From Streptomyces brasiliensis (GTDB lineage: Bacteria; Actinomycetota; Actinomycetes; Streptomycetales; Streptomycetaceae), in the NCBI RefSeq assembly GCF_014647875.1, contig NZ_BMQA01000037.1, positions 1-64,000 of the forward strand: DNA of 64,000 bases, in the 5' to 3' direction. This document shows, piece after piece, positions 16,017 to 24,163 of this stretch. Every line of letters starts with the position of its first letter. Positions within the stretch are counted from its first letter, which is position 1. Made by a program: the position numbers and the translations under genes. The notes under the pieces are model-generated. The model saw only the letters and a list, made by a program, of their open reading frames with translations. It did not search any database and was not told the origin of the DNA.

Positions 16017-16130
16017 GGGTGGGATACCTCCGGCTTGCGTGTGGTCCCTCCCCCTTCGGTACGGCGATCCCGGCGCCGGTGTTCAGCCGGTTGTGGAACC
16101 ACCTGTCCCGTTGGGGCAGTCTTTTCCCTC

Positions 16131-18065
16131 GTGGCGAGCGTTCCGAGTCAAGGCGGGTACGGCGGTGCGCCGGCGTACATGGTGGTGTGCGGGGACGACG
16201 GTCTCGCGCACCGGCTGGCGGCCGAACTGCGCGGCGTGTACGGCGAGCAGGTCACCCTCGTCGTACCGCCGACCGCGCGCACGGCACGGCCGCCGGTCGT
16301 CGGGCGGGCCCGGGCCGCGTCGGCGGCGCTGCTCGACCGGGTGAACGCCGCCGTCGGCCGCGCCACGGGCAACGGAAACGGCAGTCCGGCCGGCACCGGT
16401 GGTGAACCCCCGCGTGGCGAGCGGCTGTTGGAGGCCGGTGAGCCGACCGAGGCCGTGCTCGCCGAAGCGGGCGTGGAGCGGGCCGCCGCGCTGGCGCTCG
16501 TGTACGACGACGACGAGACCAACATCCGCGCCGCCCTCACCGCCCGCCGGCTCAACCCCCGGCTGCGGCTCGTCCTGCGGCTCTACAACCGGCGGCTCGG
16601 CCAGCACATCGAGGAACTCCTCGACCAGGCCGCGACGTTGGCGACGGGGAACGGGGCGAACGACGGCCCCGGCGGCGACGCCTCGACGACCGTGTTGTCC
16701 GACGCCGACACCGCCGCGCCCGCGCTGGCCGCGACCGCGCTCGCCGGGACCACGAAGGTCGTCCAGACGGACGGCCTGTTGCTGCGCGCGGTCGAACGGC
16801 AGCCGCCCGCGCCGGGGCAGGTCGCCGACCACGGGCTGTGCACCCTGGCACTGCTGTCGGCGACCAGCAGTGATCCGGCCGGGGCAGACGGGGCGGAGGG
16901 CAGCGGCGAACACGGGCCTCGGCTGCTGCCCGACGAGTCGGAGGTGGATTCGGCGACCGGGCGCGGGACGGTCGTCCTGGAGCAGGTGTCGTACGCCGCC
17001 GGGCCGCCGCTGCCCGCCGGGCGCGGCGGGGTCGTACCGCCGTTCGCCTCCCTGTTCTCGCGGCGGCTACGGTGGTCGCTGGCCGGGATCGTGGGGTGTG
17101 TGGTCGCGCTGGCGGTGGCGCTGTCGCTGGTGACGGAGATCCATCCCCTGAAGGCCTTCTATCTGACGCTGCTGGATCTGTTCGCCATCGACGAGCCTGC
17201 ACTCGGGGCGTCGCTGGGGCGGCAGATCCTGCAACTGCTGTCCGGGCTGGTCGGGTTGCTGTTGTTGCCGGTGCTCCTTGCGGCGGTGCTCGAGGCGCTC
17301 GGTACCTTTCGGACGGCGTCCGCGCTGCGGAAGCCGCCGCGGGGGCTCGGCGGGCATGTGGTGCTGCTCGGGCTGGGGAAGATCGGGACGCGGGTGCTGA
17401 CGCGGCTGCGGGAGCTGCACATTCCGGTGGTGTGCGTCGAGGCGGATCCGGAGGCACGGGGGCTGGCCACGGCGCGGCGGCTGCGGGTGCCGGTGGTGCT
17501 CGGGGACGTCACTCAGGAGGGGGTCCTGGAGGCGGCCAAGATCCATCGGGCGCATGCGCTGCTCGCGGTGACCAGTGCGGACACGACGAACCTCGAGGCC
17601 GTGTTGTACGCGAGGTCCGTACGGCCCGACCTGCGGGTCGTGCTGCGGTTGTACGACGACGACTTCGCGACCGCCGTGTACCGCACCCTCCGGGCCGCGC
17701 ATCCGCGTGCGCTGACCCGGAGCCGGAGTGTGACGCATCTGGCCGCGCCCTCCTTCGCCGGGGCGATGCTGGGGCGGCAGATCCTGGGGGCGATTCCGGT
17801 GGAGCGGCGGGTTCTGCTGTTCGCCGCGGTGGATGTGGGCGGGCATCCACAACTGGAGGGGCGGACGGTGGACGGGGCGTTCCGGGCCGGGGCGTGGCGG
17901 GTGCTGGCGCTGGAGGGGAAGCCGTCGGTGTCACCTGGGTACGAATTGCGGGCGGGCGACCGTGTCGTACTGGCCGCAACCCGAAGAGGCCTGGCGGAGT
18001 TGCTCGGCCGCCCCGGGGCTCCGCCCCAGACCCCGGCTTTCCCACCCGCCCACCCGTCTCGGTAG
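16131..18065 (+). CDS. RCK-2TM-RCK NAD-binding channel-like protein
   Basis: 644-aa predicted membrane protein. Residues about 15-290 are a first TrkA_N-like Rossmann domain whose nucleotide loop is degenerate (VVCGDDGLA instead of GxGxxG). Residues about 312-395 hold two hydrophobic helices joined by a short re-entrant-like segment (HPLKAFYLTLLDLFAID). Residues about 405-640 form a canonical TrkA_N plus TrkA_C unit with GLGKIG near 414-419. The arrangement is like bacterial relatives of plant CASTOR/POLLUX channels and of TrkA/potassium-channel regulators, but no TVGYG selectivity filter is present. The GTG at 16131 lacks a good ribosome-binding site, and an ATG at 16180 is the alternative. 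It is a single gene; ion specificity is unknown. Confidence 0.82.
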   Translation: MASVPSQGGYGGAPAYMVVCGDDGLAHRLAAELRGVYGEQVTLVVPPTARTARPPVVGRARAASAALLDRVNAAVGRATGNGNGSPAGTGGEPPRGERLLEAGEPTEAVLAEAGVERAAALALVYDDDETNIRAALTARRLNPRLRLVLRLYNRRLGQHIEELLDQAATLATGNGANDGPGGDASTTVLSDADTAAPALAATALAGTTKVVQTDGLLLRAVERQPPAPGQVADHGLCTLALLSATSSDPAGADGAEGSGEHGPRLLPDESEVDSATGRGTVVLEQVSYAAGPPLPAGRGGVVPPFASLFSRRLRWSLAGIVGCVVALAVALSLVTEIHPLKAFYLTLLDLFAIDEPALGASLGRQILQLLSGLVGLLLLPVLLAAVLEALGTFRTASALRKPPRGLGGHVVLLGLGKIGTRVLTRLRELHIPVVCVEADPEARGLATARRLRVPVVLGDVTQEGVLEAAKIHRAHALLAVTSADTTNLEAVLYARSVRPDLRVVLRLYDDDFATAVYRTLRAAHPRALTRSRSVTHLAAPSFAGAMLGRQILGAIPVERRVLLFAAVDVGGHPQLEGRTVDGAFRAGAWRVLALEGKPSVSPGYELRAGDRVVLAATRRGLAELLGRPGAPPQTPAFPPAHPSR

Positions 18066-18092
18066 GGGGTGGGCAGGCCGAGAGGCTGCCGC

Positions 18093-19880
18093 CTAACCCC
18101 CCAAGTGCCGTTCCGCGAAGTCCAGTTCCAGGCTCACCTGCTTGATTCGTTCCTCCACCACCAGGGAGCCGTGGCCCGCGTCGTAGCGGTAGACCTCGTG
18201 GGCTGCTCCCCTTGATTCCAGGCGCTTGACGTAGTTGTCGATCTGGCGGATCGGGCAGCGGGGGTCGTTGACGCCCGCCGAGATGTAGACCGGGGACTTC
18301 ACGTCGTCCACGTACGTCAGCGGGGACGAGGCCTCGAAGCGGTCCGGGACTTCCTCGGGGGTGCCGCCCAGGAGCGTGCGGTCCATCGCCTTCAGGGCCT
18401 CCATCTCGTCGTGGTACGCCGTGACGTAGTCCGCGACCGGGACCACCGCGATGCCGAGCGTCCACGCGTCCGGCATGGTGCCGAGGCCGAGGAGGGTGAG
18501 GTAGCCGCCCCAGGACGCGCCGGTCAGGATCAGTCGGTCCGGGTCGGCCAGGCCCGACGTGATCGCCCAGTCCCGGACCGCCGCGACGTCCTCCAGCTCG
18601 ATCAGGCCCACCCTGTGCTTGAGCGCGTCCGTCCAGGCTCTGCCGTAGCCCGTCGAGCCCCGGTAGTTGATGCGGATCACCGCGTACCCGTGGTCGACCC
18701 AGGCCGCCGGGCCCGCCGCGAAGGAGTCGCTGTCGTGCCAGGTCGGACCGCCGTGCAGGTCGAAGACCGTGGGCAGGGGGCCCGTCGCCCCGGCCGGCTT
18801 CTGGATCAGGGCGTGGATGCGGCCGCCGGGACCCTCCACCCACGCGTCCTCCACCGGCATCGAGTGCGGGCAGGCCATCCCCGGCGGGTCCAGGACCACC
18901 TTGCCCGTCGTCGAGCGCACGGCCGGCGGCTCGGCGGCCGAGGACCAGAGGAACTCCACGCTGCCGTCCGGGCGGGCCGTCGCGCCGGACACCGAACCCC
19001 GTGGGGTGGAGATCGGCGTCAGCTCGGCCGTCGACAATTCGTAGCGGAACAGCTCGCTGCGGGCCTCGAAGCCGTGGGCGATCAGCAGGGCGGAGCCGTC
19101 CGGGTACCACTCGGCGCTCACGTCACCGGGCAGGTCCAGGGCCAGGTCGGTGTCCTCGCCCGTCGCCACGTCCCAGACCATGGGTTCCCAGCGGCCCCGG
19201 CGCTGGTGGCCGATGAGCAGCCGGGTGTCGCCGCCGACCGGGGCGAAGCCCAGCACCTCCAGGCCCAGCTCCCGCGTGCCGCCCTTCGTGTCGTCCAGGT
19301 CGGCCACCGTCGTGCCGTCCGGGCGCAGGACGCGCAGCGCGGAGTGCATGGCGTCGCCGTGCTCCGTGTGCTCGATCGCGATCAGGGAGCCGTCGTGCGA
19401 GAGGTCGCCGACGCCCGCCGACTCACGGTGGCGGTAGAGCTCGAACGGGCTCCGGCCCTCGCGCGCCACATGGATCGTCGTACCGTCCTCGTCCGTCGAG
19501 CGGCCCACGATCGCCGTACGACCGTCCCGCGAGAGGGCGAGGCCGGCGGGGTAGGAGGGTTCGAGGCCCGGTGTCGCCGGTTCGTCCGCGCCGCCCTCGA
19601 AGGGCTGGCGGCGCCAGACGCCGAACTCGTCGCCGTCCTTGTCGTCGAACCACCAGATCCACGCGCCGTCCGGGGAGAGCAGGCCGTCCGTCGTGCCGTT
19701 CGGCCGGGCCGTCGCCTGGCGTTGCTCTCCCGTGGCGCGGTCCCAGGCGTACAGCTCGTACGTCCCCGTCGCGTTCGACACGAACAGGGAGCGGTCCGGC
19801 GCGTCCTCCGCCCAGTCCGGCAGCGACACCCGCGGCGCGCGGAAGCGCTTCTCCCAGTCCGGCATCTTGCTCTCACTCAT
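18093..19880 (-). CDS. S9-family prolyl oligopeptidase-like peptidase
   Basis: 595-aa cytosolic serine peptidase. The N-terminal about 350 residues are WD40/propeller-like blades (DGAWIWWFDDKDGDEF, SYPAGLALSRDGRTAIVG), and the C-terminal about 230 residues are the alpha/beta-hydrolase domain. The nucleophile is Ser456 in GASWGGYLTL, with Asp in GVNDPRCPIRQ and His in DAGHGSLV. Upstream, YRGSTGYGRAWTDALKH is the usual S9 loop. The ATG at 19880 is preferred to upstream ATGs at 19892 and 19919; the choice is uncertain. Such enzymes cleave short peptides, or act as acylaminoacyl-peptidases. Convergent with the channel-like gene, divergent from SURF1. Confidence 0.9.
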   Translation of the reverse strand: MSESKMPDWEKRFRAPRVSLPDWAEDAPDRSLFVSNATGTYELYAWDRATGEQRQATARPNGTTDGLLSPDGAWIWWFDDKDGDEFGVWRRQPFEGGADEPATPGLEPSYPAGLALSRDGRTAIVGRSTDEDGTTIHVAREGRSPFELYRHRESAGVGDLSHDGSLIAIEHTEHGDAMHSALRVLRPDGTTVADLDDTKGGTRELGLEVLGFAPVGGDTRLLIGHQRRGRWEPMVWDVATGEDTDLALDLPGDVSAEWYPDGSALLIAHGFEARSELFRYELSTAELTPISTPRGSVSGATARPDGSVEFLWSSAAEPPAVRSTTGKVVLDPPGMACPHSMPVEDAWVEGPGGRIHALIQKPAGATGPLPTVFDLHGGPTWHDSDSFAAGPAAWVDHGYAVIRINYRGSTGYGRAWTDALKHRVGLIELEDVAAVRDWAITSGLADPDRLILTGASWGGYLTLLGLGTMPDAWTLGIAVVPVADYVTAYHDEMEALKAMDRTLLGGTPEEVPDRFEASSPLTYVDDVKSPVYISAGVNDPRCPIRQIDNYVKRLESRGAAHEVYRYDAGHGSLVVEERIKQVSLELDFAERHLGG

Positions 19881-20051
19881 GGCCCCAGTCATGGCCCCAT
19901 ACTGCCTGGCCCGGCCCACAATCCGCTGCCGAGCACCCCCAGCCTGTGGATAACTTTGCGTTCCCGCACGTCATCGGTCCGCGCCCGCACCCCGTCAGGC
20001 GGTACCACCCCGCGCCCGAGCCCCGTGCGGCGGCCCCGTACCGTTGGTGGC

Positions 20052-20855
20052 GTGTACCGGTTTCTGCTGACTCCCCGCTGGTGGGGCATCAACGTCTTCG
20101 TGCTGCTCGCCATCCCGATCTGCATCTTCTTGGGGTCGTGGCAGCTGAGCCGGTTCGAGGGCCGGGTGCAGGACCACCGCACCGCGACCGAGCAGGTCGA
20201 GGCCGGCAGCAAGGAGGCGGCCCGGCCGCTGGCCGAGCTGCTGCCCGTCGACAAGGCCACCTCGGGCAGGCGGGCCACCGCGACCGGCCGGTACGGCGAG
20301 CAGCTGCTCGTCCCCGACCGGGACCTGGACGGCAAACGCGGCTTCTATGTGCTGACGCTTCTGCGCACCGGCTCCGGCAAGGCCCTGCCCGTCGTGCGCG
20401 GCTGGCTGCCCGGGTCCGCGGACGCCGCGAAGGCCCCGGCCGCGCCCACCGGTGAGGTCACCGTCACCGGGGCGCTGCAGGCGTCCGAGACGCCGGGCGA
20501 CAACGGCGTCAACGCTCAGGGCGGGCTGCCGCGCGGGCAGACGGCGGCGATCAGCGCGGCATCGCTGGTGAACCTCGTGCCGTACCGGCTGTACGACGCG
20601 TGGATCACGCTGGACAAGGGCGACTCGGGGATGACGGCCGTGCCCGCGGCCGCGCCGGACAACACCGGGCTGGATCTGAAGGCGTTCCAGAACCTCGGCT
20701 ACACAGGTGAGTGGTTCGTCTTCGCGGGCTTCGTGGTCTTCATGTGGTTCCGGCTGCTGCGCCGCGAGCTGGAGTTCCTCCGGGACGCGGAACTGGGCCT
20801 GACTCCGGACGAGGCGGGCGAGAGCCGGAGTGTGGCCGACCCGTCCGGGGTCTGA
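20052..20855 (+). CDS. SURF1-family cytochrome oxidase assembly protein
   Basis: 267-aa membrane protein of the SURF1 family, involved in assembly of heme-copper cytochrome c oxidase. The first helix lies at about residues 12-32 after PRWWGINVF, with the family signature LGSWQLSRF directly after it. The extracytoplasmic domain contains ATGRY, YVLTLLRTGSGKALPVVRGW and DLKAFQNLGYTGEWFVF, and the final helix is at about 222-240. The GTG at 20052 gives the expected short N-terminus. It stands alone here, separate from the qcr-cta genes. SURF1 SHY1 signatures make this a secure call. Confidence 0.92.
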   Translation: MYRFLLTPRWWGINVFVLLAIPICIFLGSWQLSRFEGRVQDHRTATEQVEAGSKEAARPLAELLPVDKATSGRRATATGRYGEQLLVPDRDLDGKRGFYVLTLLRTGSGKALPVVRGWLPGSADAAKAPAAPTGEVTVTGALQASETPGDNGVNAQGGLPRGQTAAISAASLVNLVPYRLYDAWITLDKGDSGMTAVPAAAPDNTGLDLKAFQNLGYTGEWFVFAGFVVFMWFRLLRRELEFLRDAELGLTPDEAGESRSVADPSGV

Positions 20856-20882
20856 GGTGAGCGACCCGCACCAGGTCCGGGG

Positions 20883-22052
20883 CTACGACGCCGCCAGCGG
20901 GCCCGTCCAGTAGACCGTTCCGGCGCAGGCGCCCGCCACCGTCGTCGCGGCCGTCGGTGAGCCGGCCTCCGGGGTGTGGGAGACCTCAATGCTGCCGTCG
21001 GCCGGGCCCTCCTCGGTGACGAGCTGAGTGGTGACGCCGGACGAGGTGCTGCCGGCCGCGCTGGTGCCGCCGCCGGCCGCGCTCGCGTCCCCCGAGGGGC
21101 TCGGGCCGGGCGAGGGGCCGCCGGTCGCGGAGCCGTCGGTGCTGCCACCGGGTGTGGGGCAGGCCGCCGAGGGCACGAAGGCGAACTTCTCTTCGTAGGC
21201 CGAGCCGGGCAGCAGGACCAGGCCGGTGACCTCCAGGGACGGGTCGGGCAGGCCCGTCGCCGCGTCCCCGGCCACATGCCGGGCCGTACCGATCTTCGTG
21301 GGGTCCGCGGCGCCCTGCGCGAGGACGCCGACGCTGCCCGCGCCGCCGACCGTACAGCTGGTGGTGGAGATGTTGGTGACCCGGAAGCTGCCGTAGACGA
21401 TGCCCGCGGAGTCGGGTGCGGCGGCGGTCGCGGTGGGCGAGCCGAGCTGCTCCGCCGTGCACACCGGGGTGCCGCCGGTCGTGCTGGCCGAGGGGCCCGT
21501 GCCGCCGGTCGCGCCGGTGCCCGTGCCGCCGGTCTTGCCCTTGCCGCTGTCCTTCTTGCCGTCCTGGCCGTGCTCGGAGGCCTGGCCACCGGTGCCGCCC
21601 GCGGTGCTCGCGCCGCCGGTCGGGTTCTTGCCCTGCCCGGCGCCGCCCTGGGCCTGTGAGGCGTCGCCCGCGATGGAGGTGTTGGGGTTGGAGCCGCCAG
21701 AGCTGGAGACGTGCACGAGGGCCGGGATGGCGGTGCCGAGGAACAGGGCCGCGGCCGCCATGCCGACCGTGGCCTGCCGCTTGCGCGCCCGCCGTACGGG
21801 GACCGCGCGCCGCAGGTGGTCGAGCGTGCCGTCGCCCGGCTCGATGTCCTGGACCGCCGAGTGGAGCATCCGGCGCAGGGCCAACTCGTCCGAGTCGAGC
21901 CCCTCGGGGCCCTTTTCGTCGGGGCCGTGGTTCACAGTTCCGTTCCCAGCGTGCGATGAGTGGTGCTCTTGCTCGTGCTTGCGTGTCGGCTCGTGCCAAG
22001 CGTAGGGCTCATGGCGTTCATGTGAATCGCCTTCCCTGCCACCGTCGTTCAT
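20883..22052 (-). CDS. Membrane protein coupled to ECF sigma factor
   Basis: 389-aa protein. A His/Glu-rich N-terminus and a cytosolic segment of about 95 residues (DELALRRMLHSAVQDIEPGD GTLDHL, then a basic RRARKRQ) precede one transmembrane helix at about 96-115. The rest is an extracytoplasmic Gly/Thr/Ser-rich linker and a beta-rich domain with conserved cysteines (TPVCTAEQLG, TSCTVGGAG, ACPTPGG). The gene overlaps the sigma-factor gene by four bases (ATGA), so the two are translated together. The topology is that of an anti-sigma factor, but I see no zinc-binding HxxxCxxC motif, so this would be an unusual one. It may instead be a target or sensor. Function not established. Confidence 0.7.
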   Translation of the reverse strand: MNDGGREGDSHERHEPYAWHEPTRKHEQEHHSSHAGNGTVNHGPDEKGPEGLDSDELALRRMLHSAVQDIEPGDGTLDHLRRAVPVRRARKRQATVGMAAAALFLGTAIPALVHVSSSGGSNPNTSIAGDASQAQGGAGQGKNPTGGASTAGGTGGQASEHGQDGKKDSGKGKTGGTGTGATGGTGPSASTTGGTPVCTAEQLGSPTATAAAPDSAGIVYGSFRVTNISTTSCTVGGAGSVGVLAQGAADPTKIGTARHVAGDAATGLPDPSLEVTGLVLLPGSAYEEKFAFVPSAACPTPGGSTDGSATGGPSPGPSPSGDASAAGGGTSAAGSTSSGVTTQLVTEEGPADGSIEVSHTPEAGSPTAATTVAGACAGTVYWTGPLAAS

Positions 22053-22723
22053 GCCGGCGTCTCCATGGCTACGCGCAGGGCCGCGATACCGCGGGAGCCG
22101 TACGCCTTCACCGAACCCAGGGAGATCCCGAGCGTCTCGGCGACCTGCGCCTCCGTCATGTCCGCGAAGTAGCGCAGCACCAGGACCTCGCGCTGGCGGC
22201 GCTGCAGGCCCTTCATCGCCTTGATGAGGTCACGGCGCTCCAGCTGGTCGTACGCGCCCTCCTCCGCGCTCGCCATGTCCGGCATCGGCTTGGAGAGCAG
22301 CTTCAGGCCGAGGATGCGGCGGCGCAGGGCCGAGCGGGACAGGTTGACGACCGTCTGGCGCAGATAGGCGAGAGTCTTCTCCGGGTCCCGGACTCGTTTG
22401 CGGGCCGAGTGGACGCGGATGAAGGCCTCCTGGACGACGTCCTCGCAGGAGGCGGTGTCGTCGAGGAGGAGAGCGGCGAGGCCGAGCAGCGAGCGGTAGT
22501 GCGCCCGGTAGGTCTCGGTGAGGTGGTCTACGGTCGTGCCGGCCGCCTCGGTCTCCTCGACGCCGTCGCGCTGGCTGGGGATGCGGGCGGGCCGCGCTGC
22601 GGGCATGGGCGCGATCACCGGCATGCCGCCGGACGCGCCGGGCATGCGGGGTCGGAGGGGCACGGGGCGGGGCCGTAGGGCCGTGCCACGCGTCGCCACA
22701 GTGAAGTCGAGTACCTCTGCCAC
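22049..22723 (-). CDS. SigE-family ECF RNA polymerase sigma factor
   Basis: 224-aa sigma factor with a GTG start. An extra N-terminal 65 residues (Pro/Arg/Ala-rich) precede region 2, which reads LTETYRAHYRSLLGLAALLL and CEDVVQEAFIRVHSARKRV. Region 4 is MKGLQRRQREVLVLRYFADM followed by the helix-turn-helix TEAQVAETLGISLGSVKAYG. This is the sigma-70 SigE family of Streptomyces, common beside small membrane proteins. Its stop overlaps the start of the membrane-protein gene. No promoter of the usual ECF type could be identified in its leader, so autoregulation is not claimed. The gene is probably monocistronic with that partner. Confidence 0.9.
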   Translation of the reverse strand: MAEVLDFTVATRGTALRPRPVPLRPRMPGASGGMPVIAPMPAARPARIPSQRDGVEETEAAGTTVDHLTETYRAHYRSLLGLAALLLDDTASCEDVVQEAFIRVHSARKRVRDPEKTLAYLRQTVVNLSRSALRRRILGLKLLSKPMPDMASAEEGAYDQLERRDLIKAMKGLQRRQREVLVLRYFADMTEAQVAETLGISLGSVKAYGSRGIAALRVAMETPA

Positions 22724-23083
22724 GTCAGTTGGACACGCTTCCCCCCGTCCGGGTTGTACGTGCCGCGCGTCACTTTTGCGTCCGGTGACGCACCCGACAA
22801 CGTTTCCGCGTCGGGCGGCACGGCCGACGGTGCCTCACAAGCCGTCATGCGTCCCGCTCTTCCCTCATGTCCCATACGAACAGGCGCCCCCACGCCCTGA
22901 TCACGGCGCCCCTACGCCTCGATCCTCGCGTCCCACGCCCTGGAAGGGCGTCCGCAAAGACGCTCCCAGCCCTCCGCGCGGTTGCGGAGGGCTGGGAGGA
23001 AAATCCTCGGACGCCGAGGCGGTCCGTTTCAAGTGGTCCGGACCATGGACCTGGCCACATTTCTTACTCGCGCCCTGGAGGGC
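22724..23083. other. Intergenic leader and terminator region
   Basis: The 360 bases between the sigma-factor start and the asd stop contain no gene. A strong hairpin at 22963-22998 closes the asd operon. On the sigma side the spacer carries GTGAC/GTCAC inverted halves at about 22768-22787 that could be an operator, but this is weak. Confidence 0.5.
22963..22998 (-). terminator. Terminator of asd-ask operon
   Basis: CTCCCAGCCCTCCGC and its exact complement GCGGAGGGCTGGGAG form a 15-bp perfect stem with a 6-base loop. On the minus strand it is followed by GTCTTT. It lies 85 bases past the asd stop codon. It is the strongest hairpin seen in the window. Confidence 0.85.
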
Positions 23084-24163
23084 TCACGAGAACTCCGCCG
23101 CCACCAGTTCGGCGATCTGCGCGGTGTTGAGCGCGGCACCTTTGCGCAGATTGTCCCCGCAGACGAAGAGTTCGAGCGCGGTCGGGTCGTCGAGGGCGCG
23201 GCGCACCCGCCCGACCCAGGTGGGGTCGGTGCCGACCACGTCGGCGGGCGTGGGGAACTCGCCGGCCTCCGGGTCGTCGAACAGGACGACACCGGGCGCG
23301 GTGGCGAGGATCTCGCGGGCTCCGTCGACGGTGACCTCGCCCTGGAAGCGGGCGTGCACGGTGAGGGAGTGCGTGGTGACCACGGGGACGCGCACGCAGG
23401 TCACGGCCACGGGCAGCTTGGGCAGTCCGAGGATCTTGCGGGACTCGTCCCGCACCTTCATCTCCTCCGACGACCAGCCGTCCTCCCTGAGCGATCCGGC
23501 CCACGGTACGACGTTCAGCGCGACGGGCTCCAGGAACGGCCCGGTGTTGTCGCCGACGGCCCTGCGCACATCGCCGGGGCTGGTCCCCAGCTCCGTGCCG
23601 GCCACCAGCGCCAGCTGAGCCCGCAGCGTCTCGACGCCGGCCCGCCCGGCCCCGCTCACCGCCTGGTACGACGACACCACCAGCTCGCGCAGGCCGAACT
23701 CGGCGTGCAGCGCGCCCAGGGCGACGATCATCGAGAGGGTCGTGCAGTTGGGGTTGGCGATGATCCCGCGCGGCCTGACCCGTGCCGTGTGCGGATTGAC
23801 CTCGGGCACCACGAGGGGCACGTCGGGGTCCATCCGGAAGGCGCCGGAGTTGTCGACCACCACGACGCCCTTGGCGGCGGCGATGGGCGCCCACTGCGCG
23901 GAGACCTCGTCCGGTACGTCGAACATGGCGACGTCGACTCCGTCGAAGGCCTCCTCCGACAGGGCCACCACCTCGACCTCCTCACCGCGCACGGTCAGCT
24001 TGCGGCCGGCCGAGCGCGGCGAGGCGATCAGGCGGATCTCGCCCCAGACGTCCGCGTGCTGGGACAGGATCTGGAGCATGACGGTGCCGACGGCCCCGGT
24101 CGCGCCGACGACCGCGAGCGTCGGACGTACGGGTCCGGGTACGGCCCCGGTGGTGCCGGCCAT
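23084..24163 (-). CDS. asd: Aspartate-semialdehyde dehydrogenase
   Basis: 359-aa NADPH-dependent enzyme converting aspartyl phosphate to aspartate semialdehyde, the branch point to lysine, diaminopimelate, methionine and threonine. The Rossmann loop GATGAVG is at residues 20-26, the catalytic cysteine is C140 in NPNCTT, and SSYQAVSGAG follows; a conserved His-containing stretch HARFQGEVTV is near the C-terminus. Length is normal for the actinobacterial type. The ATG overlaps the TGA of the aspartokinase gene by one base (TGATG), so the two are coupled. It is the last gene of the operon, before the strong terminator. Confidence 0.97.
   Translation of the reverse strand: MAGTTGAVPGPVRPTLAVVGATGAVGTVMLQILSQHADVWGEIRLIASPRSAGRKLTVRGEEVEVVALSEEAFDGVDVAMFDVPDEVSAQWAPIAAAKGVVVVDNSGAFRMDPDVPLVVPEVNPHTARVRPRGIIANPNCTTLSMIVALGALHAEFGLRELVVSSYQAVSGAGRAGVETLRAQLALVAGTELGTSPGDVRRAVGDNTGPFLEPVALNVVPWAGSLREDGWSSEEMKVRDESRKILGLPKLPVAVTCVRVPVVTTHSLTVHARFQGEVTVDGAREILATAPGVVLFDDPEAGEFPTPADVVGTDPTWVGRVRRALDDPTALELFVCGDNLRKGAALNTAQIAELVAAEFS

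Noticed and set aside
16016..16130. Zur operator upstream of the DUF318 permease
   Set aside because: No TGAAAATGATTTTCA-like palindrome or similar AT-rich site is present between 16017 and 16130.
14584..16344. Plus-strand frame opposite the DUF318 and TIGR03943 genes
   Set aside because: Composition of a shadow frame (Arg/Pro/Ala). Both minus-strand genes have family motifs and GTGA coupling.
18411..20051. Long upstream extension of the SURF1 frame
   Set aside because: It runs antisense to the S9 peptidase and gives unrelated Arg-rich sequence. The SURF1 first helix starts directly after the GTG at 20052.
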